From assembly GCA_036936605.1 (NCBI GenBank), contig JAUPFV010000005.1, positions 124,428,453-124,492,452 on the forward strand: a stretch of 64,000 nt of DNA, read 5' to 3'. Made by a program: the position numbers and the translations under genes. Below are positions 1 through 11,794 of this stretch, piece by piece. Origin of the DNA: Limnanthes douglasii subsp. nivea. Lineage: Eukaryota; Streptophyta; Magnoliopsida; Brassicales; Limnanthaceae. The notes beneath the pieces were generated by a model. That model saw only the letters and a program-made list of their open reading frames with translations. It made no database searches and was not told the DNA's origin. Each line of letters begins with the position of its first letter. Within the stretch, counting starts at the first letter, position 1.

Positions 1-179
1 TTTTATTTGGTAATTGGATTCCGTCCTATAATTTTAGAAGGTAATGCATTTATTATGAGTCATTCCACTTTGGATCTCCCGAAAACATGAAAAGTTTGTC
101 TATTTGGTTACTTCCTCTCTCAACTCCCCAACCTTTCTTAACTAAAGGTCAATTTTGAATCTTAGGACTGATGAAATTC

Positions 180-850
180 AAGAGCCTTCATGAAATTTAT
201 TTCTTTTTCTAGTTTTGCACTGAGGAATTGGCGAAAAAGGTTTTGGATTTGGCCCATTGGCATTTCAGCGGTCTTCGTATGATCCTTCAAATTTAGGAGC
301 CCCTGGCCACTCTTATTAAGGACCCTAATAAGGAAGTTCCGATTTGGGTGAAAGCTTTGAACTTTCCCCTTGAATTATGGATGACGGGAGGTTTTAGTAG
401 CATTGAGCCGACTACTGGTACTCCATTATACACTGATAAATAGATTGAGAGAAAGAAACTATTAATGTTGCACGTATAACATCATAATCAGGGTAGATTT
501 AGATATTTGTTTCAAAGTTTTTTTTAAGATAAGGAATAGATACATAACGTTTAAAATAGAGTACAAATGGTTTCTTTTTTAATGTAAGAACCGTGTGTGT
601 TCAGACATAGTACGAGACAACGTAAAAATGTCTCTAAGGTGAGCCACTCTCTGATCATTCTGATTCAGGTTTATGAGGAATCTGATCATTGTGAGCTTGG
701 TCCATATTCAGAGAAGATCCCTCCATCAGATCCGCTGAAGATGTACATCGGTAATGAGGTAAATTCTCCACCATATAAGTTCCGCTTCACTTGCAAAAGT
801 GCAAACGGTAAAATGGTGTTGTCCTCCGAAAAACCATCAAATGACCATCA
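180..850 (+). pseudogene. LINE ORF1 remnant (DUF4283-like)
   Basis: The stretch near 230-450 reads as VLDLAHWHFSGLR, then EVPIWVKALNFPLELWM, then GTPLYTDK. These match the usual DUF4283 pattern of plant LINE ORF1 proteins, where a PIWVKL..LP.E.W phrase is followed by IG.PL..D. An open stretch at 597-854 may be the tail of the same protein. No zinc knuckle is recognisable. There are several stops and shifts. The assignment rests on pattern similarity read by eye and would need a profile search. Confidence 0.5.
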
Positions 851-864
851 TTAAGTTTTCTTTC

Positions 865-2690
865 TTATTATTATTGCTTCATGGAATGTACGTGACCTAA
901 ACGATTCAGTTATGCAAAAAGATGCCATTAATGTCATTATTAGTAATAATATATCCCTAATGATACCAATACGAATAAAAGTCTAAAGTTATAAAGTTGT
1001 TTCTATTATAAGATCCATGGTCCCTTTTTGACATGTTATTACCAATCATACTTCTCATGTTCTTGGTATAATTTGGATAATGTAGAACCCTAATAAAATT
1101 ACTATTTTCATGTTATCTCAATCTTCTGAACTAATTCATTGTAAAACAAGATATCATAACTTCTTTTTTAACTTTCGTTTTTATGCCATCTGTGCTTTCA
1201 AATAATACTTTAGATGGTATCCCGCTCTAGAGTGATATTGAGACAATTGCAGCCCAAGATTAGGGCATTACCTGGGTTACCTTTTGTGACTTCAATGTTA
1301 TCTGTAAGCCAAAGGAGCGTATTGGCTCATATGAGAACTGATCTTTAGCAATTGATGAATTTAATAATTGATGCTACTAGTGTGAGCTTAGTAACTTCCG
1401 CTCTATTGGCTTTCACTTTACTTGAATTAATAAACAACCTACTAATCATATTCTTTCTAAATTTAATCGTTTAGTCAATTCTGTCTAGGACGAGTCTTTT
1501 CATATTCCTTTTGTTTATCATAGGTTTATTCCATCCTCAGGTCATACTACAGTGACCCTTCATCATGAGACCCCTCTCAAACATAACAAAACACCTTTCA
1601 AACTCTTTAACATATATAAATCCCACCACTCTTGCAAATTTATTGTTTCTAATAGTTAAAACCTTCAAACTAATTCAAAAGGTATGAGTTTGGTCTCTGA
1701 AAAACTCAACCATCTTTATTTGGAGCTTAATTGTCTCAATTGTAAAGAATTTAATGACATAAATGTGAGAGTCTCTACTTCCCAATCAAATATGTTCAAT
1801 TCCCAAATCTTCCTATCACAAGACCATCTCAACCGTGATCTTTTGTCGAAAGAGATTGAGACATTTTCTTTGTTTATTTTTTTAACCGAGCTGAAGAATC
1901 AATTCTTAAAAATATATAGAGGAAATTGGCTTAAACTTCGCAACATGAAAATATCAAGTTTTTCAATAATTCCATTAAATATCGTCTATTTCTCAATAAG
2001 ATTGTCTCGATTACCAATAATCTGGGTGTGAATACAACCGCTAGTGTTGCTAAAGTCATTGTGGCTATTTCGAGGATATGCTTGGAATTAGGTACCCCCT
2101 CCCATAGGATATCATGGTTTGAAAATAGTCTTGGTTCTATTTTCCACAAGGGTCAATGCTGATGATAAGATTTTGATGACTCACACTGTAATGTCTGACA
2201 AAATTAGATCCGCCTTATTCAACATTAATAGTAACATCTGGGTCAGATGAATTCAATTCTATCTTTTTCAAGGGCTCGTAGAATATTGTGGGCAAACATA
2301 TTTGTAATGGGGTCCTTTAGTTTTTCCAAACCAAAGTTCTCGACCTTTCCTCGAACTTCACTTAAATTGCTCTTATTCTCTAAAAGGAATCCACTTCTAT
2401 TCCTGCTGATTTCAAGTCTATTACTTTATGCAATGGGGTCGATAAATTATATCCAAAATTTTGGCTAACATAATCAAAGATTCTTTCCCTTATTTGATTG
2501 ATAAATCTCAATGGGCCTTCGTTTCAAGGATAAACATTTTTGATAACATTATTTTTTCCCAAGAAATTCTAAAAGGTTATCACACCAACGGAAAAAGAAA
2601 GAGGGTTGCTATCAAAATTGACCTTATGAAGCCTTTGATAATGTCCGTTGATATCTCATTCTTGATATCTTTGTTACTATTGATAAGGAT
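865..2690 (+). pseudogene. LINE ORF2 remnant: endonuclease and partial reverse transcriptase
   Basis: The apurinic-endonuclease-like part starts with IIASWNVRDLNDS, continues with WVTFCDFNVICKPKERIGS near 1275-1335 (the GDFN box, with Gly replaced by Cys), and ends with a weak SGHTTVTL box near 1535 in place of SDHSP. The reverse transcriptase begins near 2490 with SQWAFVSRINIFDNIIFSQE and reaches motif A (AIKIDLMKP) near 2610-2640. The palm motifs that should follow are absent because the sequence runs into the Tat-1 LTR. Stops and frame changes are frequent. Family membership (L1 clade) is inferred from the endonuclease type. Confidence 0.6.
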
Positions 2691-2691
2691 A

Positions 2692-2981
2692 TGAATTATT
2701 AGGGACTTAATATAATAATATTAAGATTATTTAAGATAAATTGTAAAGTTATGAAAAGATATTTGTGTTATTTGTAAGTATAATGGACTGTAGTATAATT
2801 TACCCTATTTTGTAACTGATTTAGTTGATGAAGTCTTACACGCCTATAAATAGAGCGTGAGACGATGAATAAAGTTATGACTTTTAATCTCTGAAATACA
2901 CCTTTGGACTTTGGATTTATTTTTCTCTTTACAATATACTTTACATTATTTCTCTCTCTCTAGAAATATAACTTGAACTCA
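2692..2981 (+). repeat. Probable 5' LTR of Tat-1
   Basis: The right edge is set by a terminal CA at 2980-2981 just before the primer binding site. The left edge (TG at 2692) is placed where LINE similarity stops. It contains a TATA box, TATAAATA, at 2845-2852 within a context (GTCTTACACGCC upstream) like the LTR of Tat-3, and a CT-rich leader. The second LTR is not present in the window, so the left edge is an estimate. Confidence 0.55.
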
Positions 2982-2987
2982 ATAATT

Positions 2988-3005
2988 TGGCGACCATAGT
3001 GGGAG
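2988..3005 (+). other. Primer binding site of Tat-1
   Basis: TGGCGACCATAGTGGGAG lies 6 bases after the LTR end. It starts with TGG, complementary to the CCA end of a tRNA, and differs at one base from the Tat-2 site (TGGCGACCACAGTGGGAG). From memory this resembles the tRNA-Arg-type site used by some Tat elements; the exact tRNA was not checked. Confidence 0.7.
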
Positions 3006-3060
3006 GTATTTGACTAGTACTTTGATTACATACCTAAAACAAAAATTATCGAACTATTAG

Positions 3061-4780
3061 TCGGTGATATTGATCTTGATCAATATAGAACCAGAGCATG
3101 AAACTGATCCAACAGTTCACAAGTCTATTGAAACATTAAAATTTGATTTACATAGAGAAGAGAGCAGGGAAAAGAGACAAATTCTAGCGCAACAAGATCA
3201 TCTGATATTGAAAATCGGATGAATCAAATGTTGGACAAGATAACTGCGTTGAATGATAAATATGTTCAAAGAGAATATTAGATTTAGTCAAGTAGGCTGA
3301 GATATGAAGTAGGACAGATCGAGGAGAAAAATGAATTGGAAAATTAATCTGATCAGTTGTACATAACTCATCAGATTCGAAGAGATCAAAAGAAAACGTA
3401 TTTTGAGTCTAATAATAAACACCGTATTTCTCGAAAAAACAAAGATAAATATACATACATCACATCCAGTGATGATAAATATGATAGCTCAAATTTGAGG
3501 GAGGATTATTTAAGCAGAGGAAGAACTGGGATTCTTCGAAATGACAAAGAAGTCGGCATCGAAAATCACGCAAAGAGTATAAATCAAAGAGATACACTGA
3601 ACCTTGTCGTATGAGAGAATCTGTATAGTATGCAGGTAACACATACAACCAAAACACAGGTGTAGCAGATCAGAACTTGTATGCTGTTATGGGAACCGGA
3701 GGAGATGACCAATGTATGCAAGGATTAAATTGGAAAAAATCTCCTTTATCTACTAAGATTAGGTCCATTTCCCTTCCGAAGCATTTTGATATCTCCAAGG
3801 TTGAAATTTTTTATGGGATGCAAGACCCTGATGATTACATCAAACAATTCAAAAATTATATGATGAACTTCGAAGATGATGACAGGCTAGTGTGCAGAGT
3901 ATTCTCTTAGATTTTCAAGAGCACTGCATGAAAGTGGTATAATAGAATTCTGAGGGGATCTATTACCAACTTTGAAGATTTTTATACAGCTTTTCGATGA
4001 AACTTTGTGGGAAGTAAAGAAATGGGAGCTAATGGCGATAGGATAATAAACTATAAGCAGGTTGTGGGTGAAAAAATGAAAGATTATACAAAGCATTTTG
4101 TGTTAACAAAAGTGGGTCTTGATGATTATGAAGAGTTGGTTGCTATGGCAGCTTTTAGACAAGGATTGTTATTATGTGATCTGGCAAAGGATACAAAAAA
4201 ATAAGAGTGTTAACTTGTTGAGCCCTAATGGCTTAAGTAGAAGAGCATATTAAAGTAGAGGAGTCCACAAGAGTCTGAGGTGGATCTGATTCTGTACAAA
4301 AATATTCGGGGTAATAAACTACTAATCATGGCTATCAAACACTTCCTCGTCCAAGGATAAACAACAATCTACTTCCTCAAACAAGAGGGATTTATTCTCA
4401 AGTAATAACAAACAATCAACATTATAGACCAAGTTCAAATAAGTGAATAAGGCCAGAGTATCACGCAGACTTGACTGGGAATGTAGCTGCTATTTATGAG
4501 AAGTCTAAAGCTCATGTAAGCTTTAAATATTTGGCTCCTATAAACAAACCAAGAGAAGAACGCAATAATAAATTTTGCAAGTATCATAATGATATTGGAC
4601 GTGACACTGCATATTATATAACGTTAAAGAAGAATATACAAGTTTTAATAGAAAATGGAAACTTAACAGCTTTTGTTAAAAGGGAAAAGCAGTGGATCAA
4701 AAAATCCAAGCACGTCAACATAACAAATTTCCAATCCAGATTCAAAGCAAGAGAGTGTATTGATGATTATGGATTCTAAA
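3061..4780 (+). pseudogene. Tat-1 gag remnant
   Basis: The capsid-like core is readable at 3677-4204: SLPKHFDISKVEIFYGMQDP, DDYIKQFKNYMMNFEDD, then FVGSKEMGANGDRI and FRQGLLLCDLA. This matches the Retrotrans_gag pattern and the better preserved Tat-2 gag. A zinc-knuckle-like stretch (FCKYHNDIGRDTAYY, near 4577) has lost its last Cys and one His compared with the CX2HX4HX4C arrangement in Tat-2. A lysine and serine/aspartate-rich stretch at 3357-3560 precedes the capsid, as in Tat-2. Several stops and at least two frame changes interrupt it. Confidence 0.75.
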
Positions 4781-4810
4781 TGTGATTAGTTTGATGTAGT
4801 CTCAAAATAT

Positions 4811-5400
4811 TTGGACACAGATCTAGATCAGTTAATTTTGCTAGCTGTGGATAAACCAGTAGAGCAAGGGCGGGTTCGAAGTTTGTGTGAGTATTTTGAA
4901 TATGTAGAAAATTTGGAGGGAGATTCTACGACTGGAAATACTAAAAGTTCGTGGAAAAGATACGTAGTAAGTTTAGCCACTCAGATAGATGGAACAATAT
5001 CTACTCACTTATATAGAAAGAATGACACTCATTTTATTTTGTTCGATGAGGATGGTTTGACGGGAATAGCAGGATCTCATGAAGACACATTGGTTATAGG
5101 GGCAGATATAGCTAGAATTTAAATTCGATGTATTTTGATAGATACGAGGAGTTCTGCAAATGTATTGTTCAAGTCTACGTATGATAAGATGTGTAATCCA
5201 CCTCGAATTTGTCGATCTGATCATACTATAATTGGGTTTACAGGGATGAAAACTCAAGTGATTGGTGAATTCGAAGGTGAAGTGTGTTTGGGAAAATATC
5301 ATTTTAAAAAGAAGGTCCAAGTCTTGTTCATGATGGTTTAATGCCCAACCAGTTATAATACTATTTTTGGGAGATCTTGAATTTCAAGGATGCATGCTAT
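4811..5400 (+). pseudogene. Tat-1 aspartic protease remnant
   Basis: ILIDTRSSANVLFKSTYDKM near 5128-5190 corresponds to the protease active site of Tat-2 (ILVDSGSSANIL). The catalytic D-T/S-G triad reads D-T-R, so the glycine is lost and the enzyme would be inactive. The flanking phrases (FDEDGLTGIAGSHEDTLVIGADIA upstream; GEFEGEVCLGKYHFKKKVQVLF downstream) align with the same positions of Tat-2 and Tat-3. Confidence 0.7.
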
Positions 5401-5639
5401 TGTTTCTACTATTCATTAGTACTTAAAATATATCATTGAAGATTGTGTTGGGGTAGTTTGAAGTGACCAAAAGATAGTCAGAGAATGTTATGCAATAACT
5501 CTTCGAATTCAAGCTTCTATTGTGAGGATCAGATGGTTGAATAACAACTAAGGGGGTTAACCTCAGATAAGGATGGTATAAATGATCCGATGGAAACCTC
5601 GAGCTCTTTAAAAGTGAGTGAGAATATCAAGGAGTATAC

Positions 5640-6960
5640 TTTTTATAATGGGAAGACTCTACGAATAATTGTTATCAGTTATTACAATTCTTGTTCGATA
5701 ATTTGAATGTTTTTGCTTGGAAAAAAATGATGTAGTAGGAGTTCCGTCTGAAGAAGATAAAGCTATAAATTAGAGGATAAAGCTTGTTATTCAGAAGAGA
5801 CGAGCTGTTTCTGTAGAAAAGTAGAGGTTATTATGGTCGAAAGTGGATCTATTATCTAGGGTTGGACATATTCGGGATGCGCAGTATCCTTTGTAGAATG
5901 TAAACCTAATATTGGTTAAAAAGAAGAATGTAAAATGATGAATGTGTGTTGATTTCACAGATATGAATCGTGCATGCCGTAAAGATCCATTTCATGTTCT
6001 TTGAGTAGATCAGCTAGTTGATTCTACTTCAGGGAATAAACTTCTATATTTTATGGATGCCTTTACAATTTAGGACCAGATTCAGATGGAACCAAAATAT
6101 TAGGAAAGAACTACGTTCATCGCTGATTGGTGGGGGTTAGATTGTTATGGATTCATGTCATTTGGTTTGAAGAATGCAGGAGCGAGATATCAATGGTTAT
6201 TGAATAAGGCTTTTGCTTCTCAGAGCAGGAAAATATGGAAGTTTACATCGATGATATGATGGTTAAAATCCCAACAGATGGTGAACACTTGAAAGATTTA
6301 GACGAGACTTTTCTAAATTTAAGGGATATTTGATTACAACTAAATCCTAAAAATGTACTTTTAGCGTACGATCAAGAAAGTGTTTAGGGTATATCTTTAG
6401 TGAACAAAGGGATAGAGGCCAATACTGAACAATTAAAGGCCCTAATATCGAAGACGTCACCTTGAACTATAAATGAGGTTCAAATCTTGACAGGCATGTT
6501 AGCTGCTCTTAATCGATCTATTTCAATATTTTCTGACAAATATTCTTTTTTTTCCAAGTTTTACGAAGACCCAAAGAGTTTATGTGGACACTAGAGTGTG
6601 AAGTGACTTTCTCAATAATTAAGGAACTTCTGTTATCACTAGAAATCTTATTTAAGCCTCGAACTGGAGAATAATTGTTTTTGTATATAACAGTGTCTGA
6701 TTTTGTTGTGACTGTTGTTTTGATACATGAGGAAAAGAGAGCTTCACAACCAGTTTATTATGTGAGAAAATGTTAGTTGGCATTAGAGAAAAGATATTTG
6801 TGGCTTGAAAAATTAGCCTTGGCTTTAGTGGTGGCTGCTAGAAAGATGCGTCATTTTTTTCAAGCTTACACCATTGTGGTTCAAACTTATTTTCCACTAA
6901 AGAATGTGTTACAACGACCAGATGATTCTGGTAGAGTGACCAAATGGTCAGTATAATTGG
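5640..6960 (+). pseudogene. Tat-1 reverse transcriptase and RNase H remnant
   Basis: The RT catalytic box survives as EVYIDDMMVK near 6238-6268, preceded by LFYFMDAFT near 6040 (motif A region) and MSFGLKNAGARYQ near 6160. The connected RNase H region reads QPVYYVRKC, EKRYLWLEKLALALVVAARK and ends at GRVTKWSV near 6950. Many frameshifts and stops make it a pseudogene. It is homologous to the near-intact Tat-2 pol at 40838-42290. Confidence 0.7.
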
Positions 6961-7019
6961 GAGATTTTGATATCAATTTTTCTCATCCGACATCAATTAA
7001 AGCTTAAGCCTTAACTAAT

Positions 7020-7480
7020 TTTATGGTGGAATTTCGTTCAAGCTGATCAGATGACGGGACAAATAAGGAACTCATTCCAGAAGCTTCAATGTGGGTGGTT
7101 CACACTAATGGTGGTTCTAGCATGTTGGGATTGAGTGCAGGGGTTTAGTTAATTTCTCATTCTGGAGAAGCAATGTACCATGCTATTCGATTTGGTTTTC
7201 ATGCATCGAATAACAAGGGTGAATACGAGGTTGTGTTAGCTGGTTAAGTCTTGAAAGTATTTGTGGAGCAAAAATAGTTTATTTGGAGACAAATACACAG
7301 CTAGTGGAAAATCATATGGCAGGCATATATGAAGCTAAGAAAGATCAGTTAATTTTGTATCTACACGAGCTTTGAATTTGAACTCTTTTGTTTGATAAAA
7401 TGGTTGTTGAGCATATTAATCAAGGAGATAATAAGTTGCTGATTCTTTAGCAATAATTTCTTACACAGAGGAATATTCGT
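7020..7480 (+). pseudogene. Tat-1 second (archaeal-type) RNase H remnant
   Basis: ASMWVVHTNGGSSMLGLSAGV near 7086-7146 corresponds to WVVRTDGGSSTMGCGAGV of Tat-2; the first catalytic Asp has become Asn. FGFHASNNKGEYEVVLAG near 7193-7243 keeps the Glu of the GEYEA box. This extra RNase H is the Tat-lineage signature. Frameshifts follow. Confidence 0.65.
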
Positions 7481-7489
7481 GGATATTAT

Positions 7490-8750
7490 TACAGGAAAAC
7501 CCTTCGATTTTGACAAGATCAGAACAATGTAAATATGCTGAGGACGTATTTGTTAACCCATACGTGGTTTGAGGTGATTGGACGTCTCATATCCTCAATA
7601 ATTTACTTAGAGGTACATTACCTCAAGATGTGAAGCTAGCTCAAAGGTTACGGTACAAGGCTAATGGTTATGTTGTATTAAATGAAGTATTATACAAAAC
7701 ATCTTCAAGTAAACCATTGTTGCGATGTTTAGGCAAACAAGAATTTCAAGATATTTTATCTGAGTTACATGACGGTGAAGGTTCAACTTACTGTGGGTTT
7801 AAGTCTTTGACACAGAGGGTTTTGTTGGCATGCTATTATTGGACTTCGATCATGAATGATGCTGAAGTTTTAGTACGAGACTGTGATACTTGTCAACATT
7901 TTTCCAATTATATTCACAAACCAACAGTACCACTTACATCCATATCCGAATCTATTCATTTTGATAGGTGGGGGATAACTTTAGTTGGGCCATTTCATAT
8001 GGATTCTGTTGGGCGTCAAATAAATATTGTGGTGGTGGATTATGTTTCGAAGTGGGTTGAGGTTGAGCGATTATCTGGTACGGAAGCCAAGGGTGTTATC
8101 AAATTCATTGTAAATAATATTTGTTGTCGTTTTGGCGTTCCTATAAAAATTACCACAAATATTGGTCCTCAATTTAACAACATAAAGATAATTTTTTTGT
8201 GCTTCAAGGGGTATTATACAATGTTAGTCTACACCTTTTCATCTCAAAGAAAATGGTCAAGTAAAAGTAACTAATAGATCTATTCTGGAAGGTTTAAAGA
8301 AAACTTTAACAGGTGCTTCAGGAGAATGGCCTAACTATTTACAAAAGGCGTTGTGGGTTTATCGTACGACTCATAGAAAGGCTACTCAAGAAACTTCTTT
8401 TGCGTTGGTATATGGTATGGATGTTGTAAGCCCTGCAGAATGCACTTTACCTTCTTATAGGATACTTCATCATTCCAAAAAGCTAAATAAAGAAGCAAAA
8501 AGAGCAGATCTAGACTTGATTGAAGATAAAATAGTTAGAACACATTTGAATATGGCTCAATATCAAACTTCGATGAGGAGTCGTTATAATTCGAAGGTAA
8601 GAAGTAGATATTTTAAAATAAGTGATAAAGTTTTGAAGATCCTTATGTGGTAGTGGAACGAATAAAGCGGGGTACATATCGCCTTCATGTTGAACATGGC
8701 AGATTACTTCAACATCCTTGGAATATAGAACACTTGAAACTATATTGAAG
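7490..8750 (+). pseudogene. Tat-1 integrase remnant
   Basis: The open part 7630-8274 carries the N-terminal zinc-binding arrangement (SELHDGEGSTYCGF, then RDCDTCQHF) and the core. The first catalytic Asp is in VVDYVSKWVEVE; the second is replaced, since TTDNGPQF of the relatives reads TTNIGPQF here. After a shift, 8351-8653 gives LWVYRTTHRKATQETSFALV, and 8648-8748 the C-terminal segment ending NIEHLKLY. The loss of the second Asp and the frameshifts make it inactive. Confidence 0.75.
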
Positions 8751-9004
8751 TGATTTTTTCTTTTGATAATTTTTAGATAAGTGGCATACTCTTTCCTAAA
8801 CATGTTGGCCCAAGAATGTTTTAACGAGGTGTCATGTGTACATTTGAGGATATTAATAACATTATTTTTTGGCCAATGGTTTTTTTGAATATAAGTATTT
8901 TAATTATTTTGGTAACTAATCAAAGACTGATCATCTTTAAAGCGGTTGACCAAAAGTAACTATGTTTATTCGAATTTCTCTACGTTTATCAAAAGAACGT
9001 TTCG

Positions 9005-9213
9005 AAAAAATAACCATATTTGAGATGTTAACGTTCTTTAAACGCACTATTTTTATTCGAAGTGCCAACGTTCGTCAAATGCACTATTTTTATTCGAGGT
9101 GCTAACATTCTTTAAAAGTACTATTTTTATTCGAGGTGCTAACCTTTTTTAAAAGCACCATTTTTATTCGAGGTACTAACGTTATTTACAATATTTTTAT
9201 TTGGGGTGCTACA
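9005..9213 (+). repeat. 37-bp tandem repeat in the Tat-1 3' region
   Basis: The phrase TTCGAGGTGCTAAC recurs with starts at 9056, 9093, 9130 and 9167, a strict 37-bp period, with degenerate units on both sides. Tat-3 has a 35-bp repeat with the same core (TTCGAGGTGCTACG) at the equivalent place after integrase. Variable tandem repeats between pol and the 3' LTR are known for Tat/Ogre elements. Confidence 0.85.
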
Positions 9214-10245
9214 CATTTATTTAGACCATCTTCTGATTCAAGTCTAATGTAGTTTTTTAATAATATTCCTCGAATTAGGCAGTGTACCTAATAATCTTCA
9301 TTTCATATTTGTGAAAGTTTAGAGTTTAGAGTTTAGAGTTGTAGTATACTACTTTTCATGATTTGATAATTTTTTTATCCGGTTCACCTTATAAGAAGCT
9401 CATGGTGAATCTTGAATGTTATGTTTTATTTTTATAAGTTTGCAAGATGGTATTTTTATGTTTTGAAATTTATTATTAAGGTAGAACAAGCTCCTCTAGT
9501 TCACCAGAGACAATGATGGAGTACTTGAAAAGAGAAGACTATACGCATGATGAGTTCTTAAAACTTGAACATATCAAGATGAAGAAATTGTTTCAAACCA
9601 AAACCGAGATGGCCAAGTCACCGAATCTGGCCAAGTCACCGAATGTTTTAAATTTGGACTGTTGAACTCAGAGAGAACTGTTAGTTCGAGCAAAAAATAC
9701 ATATGATAAACGACTAAACAAGAATATGGTGATCTTTACAGTTTTGACGTTTTGTTTGTATAGATAATTATGAGTATGAAATAAGTCGATATTTACAATT
9801 TTATTCTCTTCCAACTGAAGATATGTTTGTTTATGTTGTAGACTAGTAAAGTAAAACTTCAGATGAACTTTATACATTGTGCTTTCTTACTTAAACCAAA
9901 AGTTAAAGACATCTCACATTGACTACAAGTTTCTCTAACATTGATGTGATTGTAACGAACAAAAAAAAAGAAACGATATTTATGTCTATGAATACCAAAT
10001 TCTAAGAGTAAGCCCAAATGATGTTAAGACACAAACCTAGGAATATAAATCTCGGTGTATTGCATCAACCAAATCTCGTTCATGTTCAACATTAGCTATT
10101 GTGTGTCTTTGCTTCAACTATTATGCGTTAGCTTTCATAATCGGATATATGTTTACAATTTTGGTTGTCCAAAGATACAACGTATCCGTAAAATTATATG
10201 ATTATATATTGGTATACTGGATTGTTATAGTTCATGTAAGTCAGA
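9214..10245. other. No recognisable gene; one short ORF of unknown status
   Basis: AT-rich sequence between Tat-1 and the Copia-flanking repeat. It holds three copies of a GTTTAGA heptamer near 9317-9340 that only loosely resemble the plant telomere unit. A 50-codon ORF at 9513-9665 on + (starting MMEYLKREDYTHDEF) is lysine and glutamate rich and carries a doubled AKSPN phrase. It could be a captured exon fragment or chance; I do not recognise it. Confidence 0.4.
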
Positions 10246-10249
10246 AATC

Positions 10250-10790
10250 AAGATATGAAGAAAAGGGTTGAAGAATAATCAACATACATGTCATGTGAGC
10301 TTTCCATAGTGGACATAGAAGAAGAGAAATGATTTTCTAAAGAAAAAAGAATAGTTTAAGATGTATGGCTAGATGAGATAAAGGTTTCCGTGTTTCGAAC
10401 ACTCCAACTATCTATAAGGTTGAGTTGTCAAGTTTTTTATGTTAAAAGTTAAAATACAAAAACCACATATAACTCGAGTCAAACAATCAACCGAACATGT
10501 TTTTATTTAAAGGTCAATCCAAAAAGCATTTACAAATTTAAGACCAAGAAGAATTAAAACATTATGAAGCGAGGATAATTAAAACATCATGATTTTGTTA
10601 CAACTTTGACAATATCATAATATTATTCTTACAATTCTGTAGGATCCTAATGTAACAACCCATACATTCCTCTTGTTATCGCCAGTAAACAACAATATAT
10701 TTTATTAGATATTGAATAAAATTGATTGAAGAAAAAAAGTTAAAATATATATTCCTTTAGACTTTATATCTCACATAGTATTATAGATTT
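10250..10790. repeat. Diverged direct repeat, copy 1 (possible LTR)
   Basis: A second copy begins at 12855 in the same orientation. Shared phrases in order are GGGTTGAAGAATAATCAACA, GGTTTCCGTGTTTCGAACAC, AAGGTTGAGTTGTCA, CATTTACAAATTTAAG, TGTAGGATCCTAATGTAACA and TTTTATTAGATATTGAA. The two copies flank the Copia gag remnant, so they may be its LTRs. I did not find a clean primer binding site, so this is inference. Confidence 0.5.
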
Positions 10791-10869
10791 TTATCTTTAA
10801 TGCTTGATTTTGATTTTACAACTCTAATCTAAGATTCTTTAAGAAATGGGTGTGTCAATGCTGATCTAT

Positions 10870-11790
10870 TTTTTATTAACAAAAAACCTAAAATATGTCA
10901 AACTAATATGTATAATTCTATAAGCCTAGACATGAACAGTTTTCTATTCTGGAAGATTATGGTCTTACTTATTATCAAAGGAAACAAGTTAGGAAGGTTT
11001 ATTAATGGTGATAAACCCTGCCCTTATAAGCTTATACATGTAGTAGATGTCAGTGTTACTAAAAATACTAACTATTATTATTGGGTTGTCAACGGTCAAC
11101 TACTCTTGCGGTGGTTGTACAACACCGTGACCCCAAAAATAGCTGCTCAGCTCATGGAAAAAGAAAATTTCAAACAATTATTGGATGGCATCATCAGGTT
11201 ATATGGATCTCAAACCAAACCTAGGATCACATATTTTAAGTATGGGTTTCAAAGGACTCATAATCAAAGCAGTATCATGGATTAATATCTATGCAAAATG
11301 AATGGCTATAGGTCTCATATTTCTATTAATGATCTTTCCTTTTTGGTTCTTGCAGGGATAGAACTGGCTACTCTTACAAACTGCTCTATTCACTTTTAAG
11401 AGTAAATTAGAACAACTAAGAAAACTATCTAACTCTATGGAAAACTTAAGCATAACATCTGCCAACTTGATAGTCAATAAAGATGAAAATAGGTCATTAA
11501 ATAATTCTAATAGTATAGTTCGGAATACTGGCTATTTCAGAGGTCAATGTAGAAACTTACATGACATACATACTTATTCAAAAACCTATAAAAGGATATT
11601 TAATTATAGAGGAGGAAACTATGGAAGATGCACCCCTTACAAGCCTACTTTTCAAGTGTGTGGAAAGTATGGCCACACTAGTGCATATTGCTACTACAAG
11701 GATGACCCAAGTGTGATGGGGTCTGCACCTGATGACAAAATAAGACTGAGCAAGAATAAGAATGAGCTTATGTTGCTTTCCTAGACCAAC
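10870..11790 (+). pseudogene. Copia-type gag remnant
   Basis: The open part 10908-11285 reads FLFWKIMVLLIIKGNKLGRF, NGDKPCP, then WVVNGQLLLRWLYNTVTPKI and FKQLLDGIIRLYGSQTKPRI. This is the plant Copia gag (UBN2-type) pattern of LLW..., LGWL.NS..P, and LW..L...Y..... After a frame change, 11437-11784 carries a zinc knuckle, QVCGKYGHTSAYCYY, near 11657-11702, with C-X2-C replaced at its first position, followed by an acidic spacer. RT and integrase are not seen downstream, so the pol part has been deleted. Confidence 0.7.
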
Positions 11791-11794
11791 CATG

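Larger units (their letters stand above)
1..2691 (+). mobile_element. Decayed L1-type LINE, 5' part, cut by Tat-1
   Basis: Translations in shifting frames give the order of a plant L1 LINE: an ORF1-like DUF4283 stretch, then an endonuclease start (ASWNVRDLN near 876-905), then a reverse transcriptase block. No frame stays open for more than about 115 codons, so it is dead. The RT block stops at about 2690, exactly where the LTR of the next element starts, so the LINE is older and was broken by that insertion or by a deletion. I could not find the missing 3' half on the far side. The 5' limit is unknown because coding similarity already begins near the window start. Confidence 0.6.
2692..9300 (+). 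mobile_element. Tat-1: decayed Ty3/gypsy Tat-lineage retrotransposon
   Basis: The order is 5' LTR, primer binding site, gag, aspartic protease, RT, RNase H, second archaeal-type RNase H, integrase, then a tandem-repeat 3' untranslated part. The second RNase H between the normal RNase H and the integrase is the hallmark of the Tat lineage (Ogre, Grande, Retand). Coding parts are closest to Tat-3 in this window, phrase for phrase, and both have the same type of tandem repeat after pol, so they are one family. No 3' LTR was found; the right limit near 9300 is where recognisable similarity ends. Tat-1 is the most degraded of the four Tat elements. Confidence 0.8.

Noticed and set aside
2692..9300. 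Endogenous pararetrovirus
   Set aside because: LTR, primer binding site and integrase are present and there is no movement-protein-like region, so it is an LTR retrotransposon.
9317..9340. Telomere-like repeats
   Set aside because: Only three units of GTTTAGA type, not TTTAGGG; too short and different.
10250..10790. Host gene fragment (untranslated region)
   Set aside because: The paired copy flanking a Copia gag suggests an LTR; no exon structure was seen. Not fully excluded.
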